A model generated the notes under the pieces. It was not told the origin of the DNA, made no database searches, and was given only the letters and a program-made list of their open reading frames with translations. The translations under genes and the position numbers were made by a program. DNA of 46,390 nucleotides. Source: an uncultured Mycoplasmatota bacterium. GTDB lineage: Bacteria; Bacillota_I; Bacilli_A; RF39; UBA660. Positions 26,009 through 35,800 of the stretch are shown in pieces; position 1 is the stretch's first letter, and the number at the start of each line of letters is the position of its first letter. The stretch is from positions 1 through 46,390 of the forward strand of contig CAMMMH010000012.1 of the NCBI GenBank assembly GCA_946497955.1, read 5' to 3'.

Positions 26009-26331
26009 TTTTTTTCAAATAGTAAAAACTTTGATTTTATTTCATATATAAAATCATCTAATTTTTCTACTTCTTTTTTATATGCTACTTCATCAATGAA
26101 ACCATTTAGGTTAGCCCTTTTTGCTAGCTGATTTAAATTATTAGACGTATTTCTCAACATCTTCATAGTTTCATAGAATCGTTCATCAGGCTTTTCTTTT
26201 AATTTATAACCCATAATTACTTTTCTAATATATTCACTTTCAGTAAGTCCTGCTTTTAGCGAATTATCTTTTAAAGCTTGGCATTCTTCATCATTAAACC
26301 AAAATTGTTTTTTAATATTTCTTATCCTCAT
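26005..26331 (-). CDS. mobC: MobC-like relaxosome accessory protein
   Basis: A DNA-binding relaxosome protein of 108 residues: an N-terminal ribbon-helix-helix-like region (RNIKKQFWFNDEEC, GLTESEYIRKVIMGYK), then the MobC signature NTSNNLNQLAKRANLNG and a helical tail. Such proteins bind oriT and help the relaxase nick. A longer frame starts at 26343, but that ATG lies within the ribosome-binding site GGAGG. The ATG at 26331 sits 5 bases after it and is chosen. The TGA overlaps the relaxase ATG. Confidence 0.85.
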   Translation of the reverse strand: MRIRNIKKQFWFNDEECQALKDNSLKAGLTESEYIRKVIMGYKLKEKPDERFYETMKMLRNTSNNLNQLAKRANLNGFIDEVAYKKEVEKLDDFIYEIKSKFLLFEKK

Positions 26332-26350
26332 AAATACCTCCATTTCAAAA

Positions 26351-26380
26351 TAAAAAAACTAGAAATCAATATATTCTAGT
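26351..26380 (-). terminator. Terminator-like hairpin directly upstream of mobC
   Basis: On the minus strand ACTAGAA / TTCTAGT (7-bp stem, 9-base loop) followed by seven T residues. The mobC ribosome-binding site begins only about 8 bases later, leaving no room for a promoter between. It may be an attenuator or a processed 3' end. Confidence 0.65.
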
Positions 26381-26426
26381 CAATTATTTAAATTCCACTA
26401 TATATTAGTATAATTAATTTAACTTT

Positions 26427-26828
26427 TTACAGAAAGTAACCATACTTCTCTAAATTTTGATAATTGTCTTTAATCCATGGATTATTAACAACTGTTTTAT
26501 TTAGTTTCATAACTATATTCATTGAAGTTGTTTTAATATGCATTTCATTTTCTAATAATCCTTTCTTTATTTTAAAAGAAGAAATATCAGACCAAGGAAT
26601 ATGCAATTGATTAGCAATATCCCAGTCACCCTTAATAGGAAATAAATCTACACCTTTATAAGAAAAACCAAACAAATATGAAGTAGCTTGTTCAAAAGCC
26701 ATTACATTAACTATCCCTGTAGGTAAAACCCATTTAACTTTGGATTTTGTATGACCACATAAAATATTATCGTTATAATCATAATTATATTTTTTCAATT
26801 CACTTTTAACCTTTTCTAAACTTAACAT
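26427..26828 (-). CDS. Hypothetical protein, possibly PH-like fold
   Basis: A 133-residue protein of unknown family. The strand-rich second half (PWSDISSFKIKKGLLENEMH, then TTSMNIVMKLNKTV) has the rhythm of bacterial PH/GRAM-like domains, which is only an impression. No membrane segment is seen. It has its own promoter at 26878-26906 and a terminator-like hairpin after it, and it lies between the candidate oriT and mobC. It could therefore be an early-entry gene expressed soon after transfer. Confidence 0.6.
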   Translation of the reverse strand: MLSLEKVKSELKKYNYDYNDNILCGHTKSKVKWVLPTGIVNVMAFEQATSYLFGFSYKGVDLFPIKGDWDIANQLHIPWSDISSFKIKKGLLENEMHIKTTSMNIVMKLNKTVVNNPWIKDNYQNLEKYGYFL

Positions 26829-26877
26829 CTCTTATCTAATTCTCCTCTCATATACTAGTTATTGCTATCTTATAGAC

Positions 26878-26906
26878 ATTATATCATTAAAACTAGTAAT
26901 TATAAA
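26878..26906 (-). promoter_or_regulatory. Promoter of the gene at 26427-26828
   Basis: On the minus strand TTTATA (26901-26906), a 17-base spacer, and TATAAT (26878-26883) with TG at the extended -10 position. It lies about 50 bases before the start codon and right beside the candidate oriT. Confidence 0.65.
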
Positions 26907-26910
26907 CTAT

Positions 26911-26980
26911 TTATGGGGTTAGGGGTATCCCCTATTATTGGCAAGTTGGCGGGAGTAAACTTGCAGTGCTGGCTAAGACA
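26911..26980. other. Candidate origin of transfer (oriT)
   Basis: This intergenic patch is much richer in G and C than its surroundings and is packed with symmetry. AGGGG-TAT-CCCCT is a perfect palindrome (26921-26933), and GCAAGTT / AACTTGC form a 7-bp stem around an 11-base loop (26941-26964). It lies between the primase gene and the operon leading to mobC and the relaxase, the usual site of an oriT. No nic site is assigned. Confidence 0.5.
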
Positions 26981-27025
26981 ATGTTTTCTTCCTTACGAAA
27001 TCATTAATAGTTAGAGTTTTAAATC

Positions 27026-27997
27026 CTATCTATAATAATCATAATTCTTATTATTAGTTTTACCTAAAATAATACATAAATAATCATTATAATCTTTACC
27101 TATTTTAGGTGGATTATCAATTATTTTATAACTGTCTGGCAAAGAAAACTGTATTGCTTTAGTGGCTAATCTACCAGTTTCATCATTATCTAAATGCATA
27201 ATTATAGTATCAATATTAGGATTATTTTTTAAATAAGTAGATAATGCTTCAGGAGTTTTACTATCAGTAATAATCTTCGCAGGTCTATACACACCTGCTA
27301 AAGATAGCAAGTTCTCTTCATTAAATAACTCATTATTTAATTCTTTTAAAGTTGCATAAGAAAGCAAATCAATTGCACTTTCAAAAAGATGTACAGAATT
27401 TCTTTTATAAATTGAATTTATTTTAAAAGAATATGCTTTATCACTACAATAAGCTTCATACATAAATCTTTTTGATGTAGTTCCTCTTATTCCAGCATAT
27501 CTTGGAATATTATTATTATCACATCCAAGAAACACAACATTATTACAAGAATCTTGATAAATAGATCCGTTTTCAATGCACCATTCTATAATATTTTTAC
27601 TTATTCCTCTACCTTTTAAATAACTTATTGCTCTATTATTATTAAGGGCCTTTACTGGTAATTTAAAACGTTTTATTTTTTCTTCTTCAGTTAATTCTTT
27701 CTTTTGAGGTTTGATTACTTCCCTTTTTTCTAAACCTTTTTGATTAAGCAAGTGACTAACTGCATCTGTAAATGTATAACCTTTAACTTTAATTAAATAT
27801 TCTAATGCTGTTTTACCTCCAATTCCGCGAGAAAACCAATGCCAAAGTCCATTACTTATTTTTAAACTATCATGTTCTCTGGTACAATATGAATTTCTTG
27901 ATTCATGAACTAATTCATCTGGATCATGTTCCTTTAGATAAGTATATAAATCTATTTCTTTAGCTTTTGAAATTTGTTCTTTAGTAAAATATGCCAT
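27026..27997 (-). CDS. DNA primase-like protein (DUF3991 plus Toprim)
   Basis: A 323-residue protein with an N-terminal zinc-finger-like/DUF3991 region (NSYCTREHDSLKISNGLWHW, then GGKTALEYLI, about residues 33-70). A Toprim-like C-terminal domain follows, with HLFESAIDLLSYATL (about 203-217, the glutamate motif) and IIMHLDNDETGRLA (about 266-279, the DxD-type motif). These primase-like proteins are common on Gram-positive ICEs and probably make primers on the transferred strand. It is the last gene before the candidate oriT. Confidence 0.85.
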   Translation of the reverse strand: MAYFTKEQISKAKEIDLYTYLKEHDPDELVHESRNSYCTREHDSLKISNGLWHWFSRGIGGKTALEYLIKVKGYTFTDAVSHLLNQKGLEKREVIKPQKKELTEEEKIKRFKLPVKALNNNRAISYLKGRGISKNIIEWCIENGSIYQDSCNNVVFLGCDNNNIPRYAGIRGTTSKRFMYEAYCSDKAYSFKINSIYKRNSVHLFESAIDLLSYATLKELNNELFNEENLLSLAGVYRPAKIITDSKTPEALSTYLKNNPNIDTIIMHLDNDETGRLATKAIQFSLPDSYKIIDNPPKIGKDYNDYLCIILGKTNNKNYDYYR

Positions 27998-28064
27998 TAT
28001 TTTAACAAACTTCTAACTTCTTTTATAATTGCCTTTTTTATATTTTGAATTTTAATAATTACAT

Positions 28065-28316
28065 TCATGCTTCACGTTCACTTTCCATAAACATAATTGC
28101 AACTGCTATACTTCTTTTATTATCTTTATTTTCTGTCATTTTTGACTTCACAGAAGCATTTTTCAGATAATAGTTAACTTCATCTAATACTAATAAAGAA
28201 TTATTTTTATTAGAGTTCATTTCATTCTTTGCTAATTTAGTAAATCTTTCAATAAGTTGAATATAAAAATAATTCTTTTTAATAGCAAGTGGATATTTTA
28301 AATTTTCTTTCATCAT
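28065..28316 (-). CDS. Small hypothetical ICE protein
   Basis: An 83-residue helical protein without a recognised motif (KKNYFYIQLIERFTKLAKN; late segment IAVAIMFMESEREA). It lies between the DUF3848-like gene (31-base gap) and the primase gene (67-base gap), all on the minus strand. The ATG at 28316 is followed by a second ATG; the upstream site is a weak GGAAAA. Function unknown. Confidence 0.55.
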   Translation of the reverse strand: MMKENLKYPLAIKKNYFYIQLIERFTKLAKNEMNSNKNNSLLVLDEVNYYLKNASVKSKMTENKDNKRSIAVAIMFMESEREA

Positions 28317-28347
28317 TTTTTCCTTAAATAGATATTTTTTAGTTGCA

Positions 28348-28968
28348 CTATCTTTCTATCGTTTCTTTTATTTTAAATTCTTCTTTCAATTTAGGCAATA
28401 TTTTTTCTTCAACATTATTGTTTTTTAATATTTTTTCATCAGCTAAATAATCAATATCAACAACTTCACATAAATAATAATATAAATCTTTTATACCTTT
28501 TCTATCTTTCAGAATTAAATAAACTATCTCATCAGAAAATTCTTCAACATTAAATTTTTCTTTTATAAAATCACAATTATTATTATCATCTAAATAATTT
28601 AATACTTCACATATATCTTTAATTAAATCAAGTTTTGAAAATTTATTCATTTTTTCTTTTAATATAGTCATATACCTATCTGTTATTTTGTTAATAGTAA
28701 TTTCTGTTACATAAGATAAACTTACATCGTCATATTTTAACCAATTTCTGTAAAAGCTTTGTAATAAATTAGGTTCTTGTGATAATGCTTTTAATTCTAA
28801 TATATTGCAATCTACATTTATAGAAAATTCTTTAAATTCATTAATAACAGCTATTTTATATGAATTATTTATTATTTCTTCTTTAGATAATTTAAACATT
28901 TCATTAATAAAGTCATTATATTCTTTATCAATTTTTTTATAAATTTGTTCTTCTAAACGTTCTTTCAT
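28348..28968 (-). CDS. DUF3848-like ICE protein
   Basis: A 206-residue, wholly helical acidic protein. The N-terminal half (KIDKEYNDFINEMFKLSKEE, a KIAVINEF segment, then EPNLLQSFYRNWLKYDDVSL) resembles the DUF3848 family often carried by Tn1549-like elements; I rate this match as moderate. Function unknown. TTTGGAGGTGGAG precedes the ATG. A terminator hairpin lies directly upstream, and the gene ends with the KETIER pattern seen in many of this element's genes. Confidence 0.6.
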   Translation of the reverse strand: MKERLEEQIYKKIDKEYNDFINEMFKLSKEEIINNSYKIAVINEFKEFSINVDCNILELKALSQEPNLLQSFYRNWLKYDDVSLSYVTEITINKITDRYMTILKEKMNKFSKLDLIKDICEVLNYLDDNNNCDFIKEKFNVEEFSDEIVYLILKDRKGIKDLYYYLCEVVDIDYLADEKILKNNNVEEKILPKLKEEFKIKETIER

Positions 28969-28984
28969 AGCTCCACCTCCAAAT

Positions 28985-29011
28985 AAAAAAGTAATGTCAT
29001 ATCAACATTAC
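28985..29011 (-). terminator. Terminator-like hairpin abutting a stop codon
   Basis: On the minus strand GTAATGT / ACATTAC (7 bp, 7-base loop) begins right after the TAG of the upstream gene and is followed by six T residues. The next gene's ribosome-binding site starts within about 5 bases. Confidence 0.75.
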
Positions 29012-29329
29012 CTATTCTTTTAACAAATCCATATTCTTCAACAATATATAAAAATATTTAGCACCTGTATAGAAAAGCAATTTGCTTTTCATTTCTTCCC
29101 TATCTTCGAAAGAATCAAGATATTGAATTAAGCCTTTAACTTCTTCTACATTTAATGCAATAGCCTGTTTATCTTCGCATACTGCTCTTACATTAGGATA
29201 TTCATCAACTATCTCTGCACATTTTTGAACTTTATCTTTATATTCTTTATTATTTTTATACAGATTAGATGAGATTTCATTTATAATCTCACCATATAGC
29301 GATTCAAAAATATCTAAATATTTTTCCAT
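29012..29329 (-). CDS. Small hypothetical ICE protein
   Basis: A 105-residue helical protein beginning MEKYLDIFESLYGEII. A longer frame opens at 29398, but the ATG at 29327-29329 lies behind a clear GGAGGTGA site and is chosen; the extra 23 residues look non-coding. There is a single Cys-centred segment (VQKCAEIVDEYPNVRAVCED). Family not recognised. It follows the SSB gene and is bounded downstream by a terminator hairpin. Confidence 0.6.
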   Translation of the reverse strand: MEKYLDIFESLYGEIINEISSNLYKNNKEYKDKVQKCAEIVDEYPNVRAVCEDKQAIALNVEEVKGLIQYLDSFEDREEMKSKLLFYTGAKYFYILLKNMDLLKE

Positions 29330-29430
29330 ACATTCACCTCCAATAGCAGAATAAAATATATAGAATTTAATTTCAAATGTACAAATTATCTTATACATTT
29401 TTATTTATACATTTGACTAACTTCTAACTA

Positions 29431-29784
29431 CTATCTTTCAACATCTCGTTCTTTTTTGGGGGTTGATTTATTTTTTCCTAAAAAAGTAACTTTATCTGCA
29501 ACTACTTCTAAAGCATATCTAGAACCATCATCAGTCTTTGTAACATTACTTTGAAGTCTGCCTCTAATTCCTACTATATCTCCAACTTTACAATATTCTT
29601 TAGTTAATTTAGCTTTTTCTTCCCAAAGAATACAATTAATAAAATCAGTTTCATATAGTCCATCTTTATTTTTAAAAGAACGTGGGACTGCTAACGAAAG
29701 TGTTGCAACTGTCTTACCAGTTTCTAGTTGCTTTAATTCAATGTCCTTTGTTAATCGCCCTACTAAAATTAAACTATTTAACAT
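29431..29784 (-). CDS. ssb: Single-stranded DNA-binding protein
   Basis: A 117-residue SSB with the standard OB-fold order: MLNSLILVGRLTKDIEL at the N-terminus, then VATLSLAVPRSFKN, DFINCILWEEKA and VGIRGRLQSN. It protects single-stranded DNA during transfer and replication. The acidic C-terminal tip typical of chromosomal SSB (DDDIPF) is missing; this copy ends in a basic KKERDVER, normal for element-encoded forms. It directly follows the giant helicase gene by 18 bases. Confidence 0.9.
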   Translation of the reverse strand: MLNSLILVGRLTKDIELKQLETGKTVATLSLAVPRSFKNKDGLYETDFINCILWEEKAKLTKEYCKVGDIVGIRGRLQSNVTKTDDGSRYALEVVADKVTFLGKNKSTPKKERDVER

Positions 29785-29802
29785 TTAATCATCCTCCTTT
29801 CA

Positions 29803-32800
29803 TTATCTAACAAATTCACGATTACTTTTAGAAAAATTAATATTATCGTCATTATCTTCTTCAAACTCTATTATTTCTTTATTCTTATTTTTATTATTAA
29901 GATTTAACATAACATTTAATTTATTTAATCGTTTTGTTTTTTCTTTTAATTCTTCTTCCTGCTTAAAAGGTTTCTTTACTTCCTCTTTAGCAATATTATA
30001 TTGTTTTATAGTTTCTTTTAAATCATTTTTAGTACTTTCTAGCTTTTCCTCTATTCTTGAAAGTAAATTATCAATACGAGTAATATTGCCTATTGCATCA
30101 TCACCAAGATTAGTTTCGTAAGACAAATTGTTTTTTAAAATTATTTCATAATCCTTAGAAGTCGTATCATAAGCAATTGCCATTTTAAATTTTTTATATT
30201 CACCTATCTCTACTTCTTTAGTATTTGTTAGTGATTTACACAAATCTAATATTTTCTTACCTGCTAATGCCTTATCAATTATTTTATCATTATTTATAAT
30301 CATTCCTATAAACTTATCAGACACTATATTACTTTTAAGCAATTTAAAGTCTGCCTCTAATTTACTAATTTTAGTTTCTTTATTTTTTATTTCAATAGGG
30401 TAAAACTTAGCTATTTTATCTTCCAATGAATATTTCTGACTTTCATAACTTTGTTTCAAAACTTTTAGTTTTGCAACTTCAGTGTCTAATTCTGTTTTCT
30501 CAATAATTAGAGGATTACCTGCGGCTAAAGCTTTAATTTCTGCATAAGATAATGCAGTTTCATCTATATCTTCTGCTTGCCTAACTGGATTTTTAGAAGT
30601 AAAAACTTGAGAAATAAATCTTTGCTTATTTTCTATTAACTGATATGAGTAAGCATCAAAAGTTCCTTCTGTGACATATCTATAAATATAGACTTCTTTA
30701 TTTTCATTGCCTTGGCGAACTATTCTTCCTGCTCTTTGTTGCAAATCAGATGGTCTCCATGGACAGTCAAGGTCGTGTAATGCAATTAATTTATCTTGAC
30801 AGTTTGTCCCAGCACCCATTTTTTGTGTACTTCCCATCAAAGCTCTAACAATTCCTTTTCTAACTTTTGCAAATAATTCCTTTTTCCTTATATCTGTATT
30901 TGCATAATGAATGAATTGAACTTCTTCTTCTGGGATTCCTTTCAATTCTAATTTTCTTTTAAGTTCATCATAAGCATTAAAATTTCCATCATTTTTGGGT
31001 GTTGATAAGTCACAAAAAACTAATTGTGTTAGTTTTTTATCTTTATACTTATCCCATATTCTATATATATTATTAGCACAAATTGATATTTTGTTATTTT
31101 CATCATCTGGTAATTTATTATCATATAACCTCTGATCTAAGGCAACCTTTCTTCCATCATTTGTGATTTTCAACAAATTATCAACATCAGGTCTAACCTC
31201 ATTGTTTCTTACAGCTTCAGCTCTTTCACCAAGACTTTCAACTATTTTCTTTTGCATTTCAGTAGGCTTTACTACTATATTCTCATAATTAGCTTTAGGA
31301 ACAGGTAGATTAAGCATATCAGCTGTTTGAATATCTGCTACTTCTTTAAACATTGCCATTAACTCAGGTAAATTATAAAACTTTGCAAAACGTGTTTTCG
31401 CTCTATAACCTGTTCCCTCTGGAGCTAGTTCAATAGCTGTTACTGTCTCGCCAAAAGTTGATGCCCAAGCATCAAATGTTTGCAAATTTCTTTTCTCTAA
31501 TTCAGCATATTGTAAGTACCGTTGCATAGTATATAGCTCTACCATACTATTAGAAATAGGTGTTCCTGTCGCAAAAATAATTCCTCTGCCCCCAGTTAAT
31601 TCATCTAAGTATCGACACTTCATAAATAAATCGCTGGATTTTTGAGACTCTGTTTGAGAAATACCACCTACATTTCTCATTTTTGAAAATACATATAAAT
31701 TTTTATAATAGTGAGCCTCATCAACAAAAAGTCTATCGACACCTAATTCTTCAAATGTTACAACATCATCTTTTCTACTTGTATCATTTAACTTTTTCAA
31801 TTTGGCTTCTACTTGTTTTTGTACCTTCATTAGCATTTTAATAGTTGTATGTTCTCCTCTATTGTCTCGCAAATTAGTAAGACTTTTTACAACATCATCT
31901 CTTTGTCTTTCTAATAATTCTTTTTGCCTTCCATATGACATTGGTATTTTTTCAAATTGGCTATGAGATATTATCACTGCATCATAATCTCCTGTTGCTA
32001 TTCTTGAACAAAACTTTTTTCTATTAGCAGTTGAGAAATCTTTTTTTGTTGTAACAAGAATATTAGCACTCGGATATAATTGCAGAAATTCACTAGCAAA
32101 CTGTTCTACAATATGATTAGGTACTACAAACATACTCTTATTACATAGCCCTAGCCTCTTACTTTCCATTGCAGAAGCAACCATAGTAAAAGTCTTACCT
32201 GCCCCTACTTCATGAGCAAGAAGTGTGTTGCCACCATAAAGTATTCTTGCAACCCCATTCACTTGATGATCCCTTAATTTTATTTCTGGATTCATACCAA
32301 AAAACTTAATATGAGAACCATCATATTCACGAGGCCGAATAGAATTAAATTTTTCATTATAAATCTTACATAATTTTTCTCTTCTATCTATATCTTTCCA
32401 AACCCACTCTACAAAAGCATTTTTTATTTGTTCTTGTTTTGCTAGAGCTATAGCAGTTTCTTTTTTATTTAATTCTTGCTTTTTAACTCCATTAATATCC
32501 ACTTTATAATCATATACTTTAACATCTCTTAAATTAAGTGTAGTTTCAATTATTTTGTAAGCATTAATTCTATGTGTCCCATATGTAGAGTTGACCTTTA
32601 CATTTCCACTATCAAAATTTTTATTTTCTATATTCCATTGTCCTATACTCTTCATAAAATGAACTTTTATTTTATCTTTAGCATACCAAGAAGGCTCTAA
32701 TAAATCCCATAAAAACTCTTCAATTATTTCAACTGGTATCCAGGTAGCACCTAACCTTACAGAAATATCACTTGCATCTAACTCTTTTGGCATAGATTCT

Positions 32801-35800
32801 TCTAAATATTTTACATTTATTTCAAAAAATGAATCTGTTTCTGCATACTTCTTTGCAATTTTCAATTTTTCTCTTATATCACCAGATAAATATTCGTCTG
32901 CTGTTACCCAAACTTCTTCTTTATCAAATGATGGGACTTTAAAAATTTGTCCTCTTAATTCTTCTATTATTTTTTCATATTCCATACCTGTTAATTCTTT
33001 AATAAAATTAATATCAACTTTAGCTCTCTCTGATATAGATACTATTAGTGCCTCTTGAGCTGTATCTACCCTTGTAATTTCTCTATTAGGATTAATAGTT
33101 CTCTTGAAAAACATATCAGCTTTACTCTTTAATTCTTTATTTTCATCTAGAATTTCTAATGAGCAAAGTAAATAGAAACTACTATCATTAGAAAAAGCAG
33201 AGGTGTTAGCTCTACTATTTATAAGACCATATTTTTTTGTAAAATTATCATATAAAACATTTAGTTTATCTTGTTCCTGCCTTATTTCTTCATCAGAATA
33301 GTTTTCTACTTGAAGTTCAATTAAATATCTTACACAATCTCTAATTTCAATTAGTCCTTTAATTCTATTTTGTGTAGTTAAAGCCACTTCCTGTAAATAC
33401 ATTCTGCTATTTTCACGATAATATATCTTATCATCTATTATAGCATAAGAAAAATTTCTAACACTTGGATCAGCTTCAATAGAATTATCTTCTTCTTCTA
33501 ATTCTTCTAATTCATAGTTATTAATTTCAGCATGAATATTCTCTATTGCATTATTTAGTAAATCTTCTATATTTTTATCTTCATAAGAAATACAAGCAGA
33601 CACATCACCATATTGTGAAGGAATCATTTCCATTTTTCCTAAAATCATATTCGGATTATCAACAAAATATTTATTCATTGTAATTCCATTTGAGTCTGTA
33701 TTTAAGTAAACCCAGTCTGGCTCTATATCTGTTATAGAATCACGTTTTTGCAAGAATAGAATATCAGTAGTTACAGTTGTTCCAGCATTTCCTTGAAAAA
33801 TATTATTAGGTAAACGTATTGCACCTAATAAATTAGCTCTTTGAGCAATATATTTTCTAGTTCTTTCATCTTTTTTATCAAGTGTTCCTTTTGATGTAAT
33901 TAATGCTATTATTCCTCCAGGACGTGTTTTGTCTATTGTCTTTGCGAAGAAATAATCATGTATAACAAAGTGATATTGATTATATTTTTTATCAAAAACA
34001 GGAAAATCACCAAAAGGTACATTTCCAACTACAACATCAAAAAAGGAATCTGAATAATTCATATCTTCAAAACCTTGAATAGCAATAGAACTTCTTTGAT
34101 ATAATTGTCTAGCAATTCTACCACTTAAATCATCTTTTTCAACTCCATATATTTTTAATTTATCATTATTAGGTAACATTCCAATAAAATTACCAATACC
34201 ACAAGACGGCTCTAAAATATTACCTTTTTCAAGTCCCATATTCTCAAGAGCTTTATATATATATTTAATGATAACAGGTGGTGTATAAAAGGAAGTTAAA
34301 GTAGAAGTCATTGCTTCATTAAATTCATTTTCAGTTAGTAGTTGTTTCAACTCTTGATATTCACTTAACCAATTACCATTTTTATCAAAAGCTTCCGATA
34401 AACCACCCCATCCAACATACTTTGCTAATACTTCTTGTTCTTCTTTTGTAGCATATCTATCTTCACTTTCACAAAGTTTCAAAACCTTAATTGCATTTAT
34501 ATTATTTTGATAACGTTCCTTTGCTGTTCCAGCTCCCAAATAATCATCATGAATTTGATAATTTATCCGTTCTTCAAAAGGCACTTCCGGATGCAGTACA
34601 TAATTAACAAGCCTATTTTTTCTAATTCTCTTTTGTTCTTTAGGTTTAGGATTATCAATTATTGCAACATTTTCATTATCATTAACATTAGAAAGCATTT
34701 CATCATTACCAATACTTAAGTCCAATATCTTATCATCAAATTTAAGATAATGAACTATTAATAGATCTGGTGTAATTGCTATGGAAAAATCTTCATCTTT
34801 ACTTAAATATTTAAATAATGAATTTGTTTGAACACTTTCTCTTAATACTATTTCATCAGTTTTATCTTTATTAAATTGAGTAAAACTAGTTTCATTATAT
34901 CCAGTACACTTATCACTTTTAATAACAACAGTTAAATTCCTTTTTTTAGAAGAAATATGATCCCATTTTGCTAACTCTATTTTATCTATATAAAAGGTAT
35001 CTTTATATTTAGTATCTAATTTATTAAATTCTTCAACAATTCTATCAGCAAACTCTTGTTCTTTTGTAGCAAATAATGATAGTTGCTCAGTATCACCAGT
35101 TTTAATTGGTATTTTTTCTTTTTCAGTCAGTTCTTTTGAAGCTTTCTCATCTTCAATTGCACTATACTTTTTACGATATTCCTCTAATCTTCTTAAATCC
35201 TTATCATCAACATTTGATACACTACCATCCTCATTATACTCAAATAACTCATTAAAAAGAAAAGAATAAAATTCTTCTCCTTCCCATACATTATTACTAT
35301 CATCATTAGCTATGATAACCTCGTCTTCGTTAAAGTCCATGATAATATCATGTATTCCATAACTTGATAAAATATGGTCTATTAAATCAATTTCATCATT
35401 ATATTCTCCATAGTAATTATCTGTAACATCTTTTATTGAGACAGTTGTTTTCAGATGGTCATTTGCAGGATTTTCTCTTAATTTATTTTCAAAATCAACT
35501 ATACCCATTTCCCTACCAATTAATGGTAGCTGTGGATTATACAACTCGACATTAAATAATCCAACTTTTTCTATAATATACTCATCTAATCCTATAAATA
35601 CTTTATCGCCCTTTTTATAATCATACTTATCTTCATTAGAAAAAAGAATACCATTATTGATATTCTCTTCTGCTTCTTCTTCTAAACGCAAATCAATTCT
35701 TTCATTATTATCTCTTCTGCTTGATTCTTGATACTGTTCATCATTCCAGTCCACTTCATCTGATTTTTCAATTTCAATTCTTCTGTCACTTGAAGTTCTA

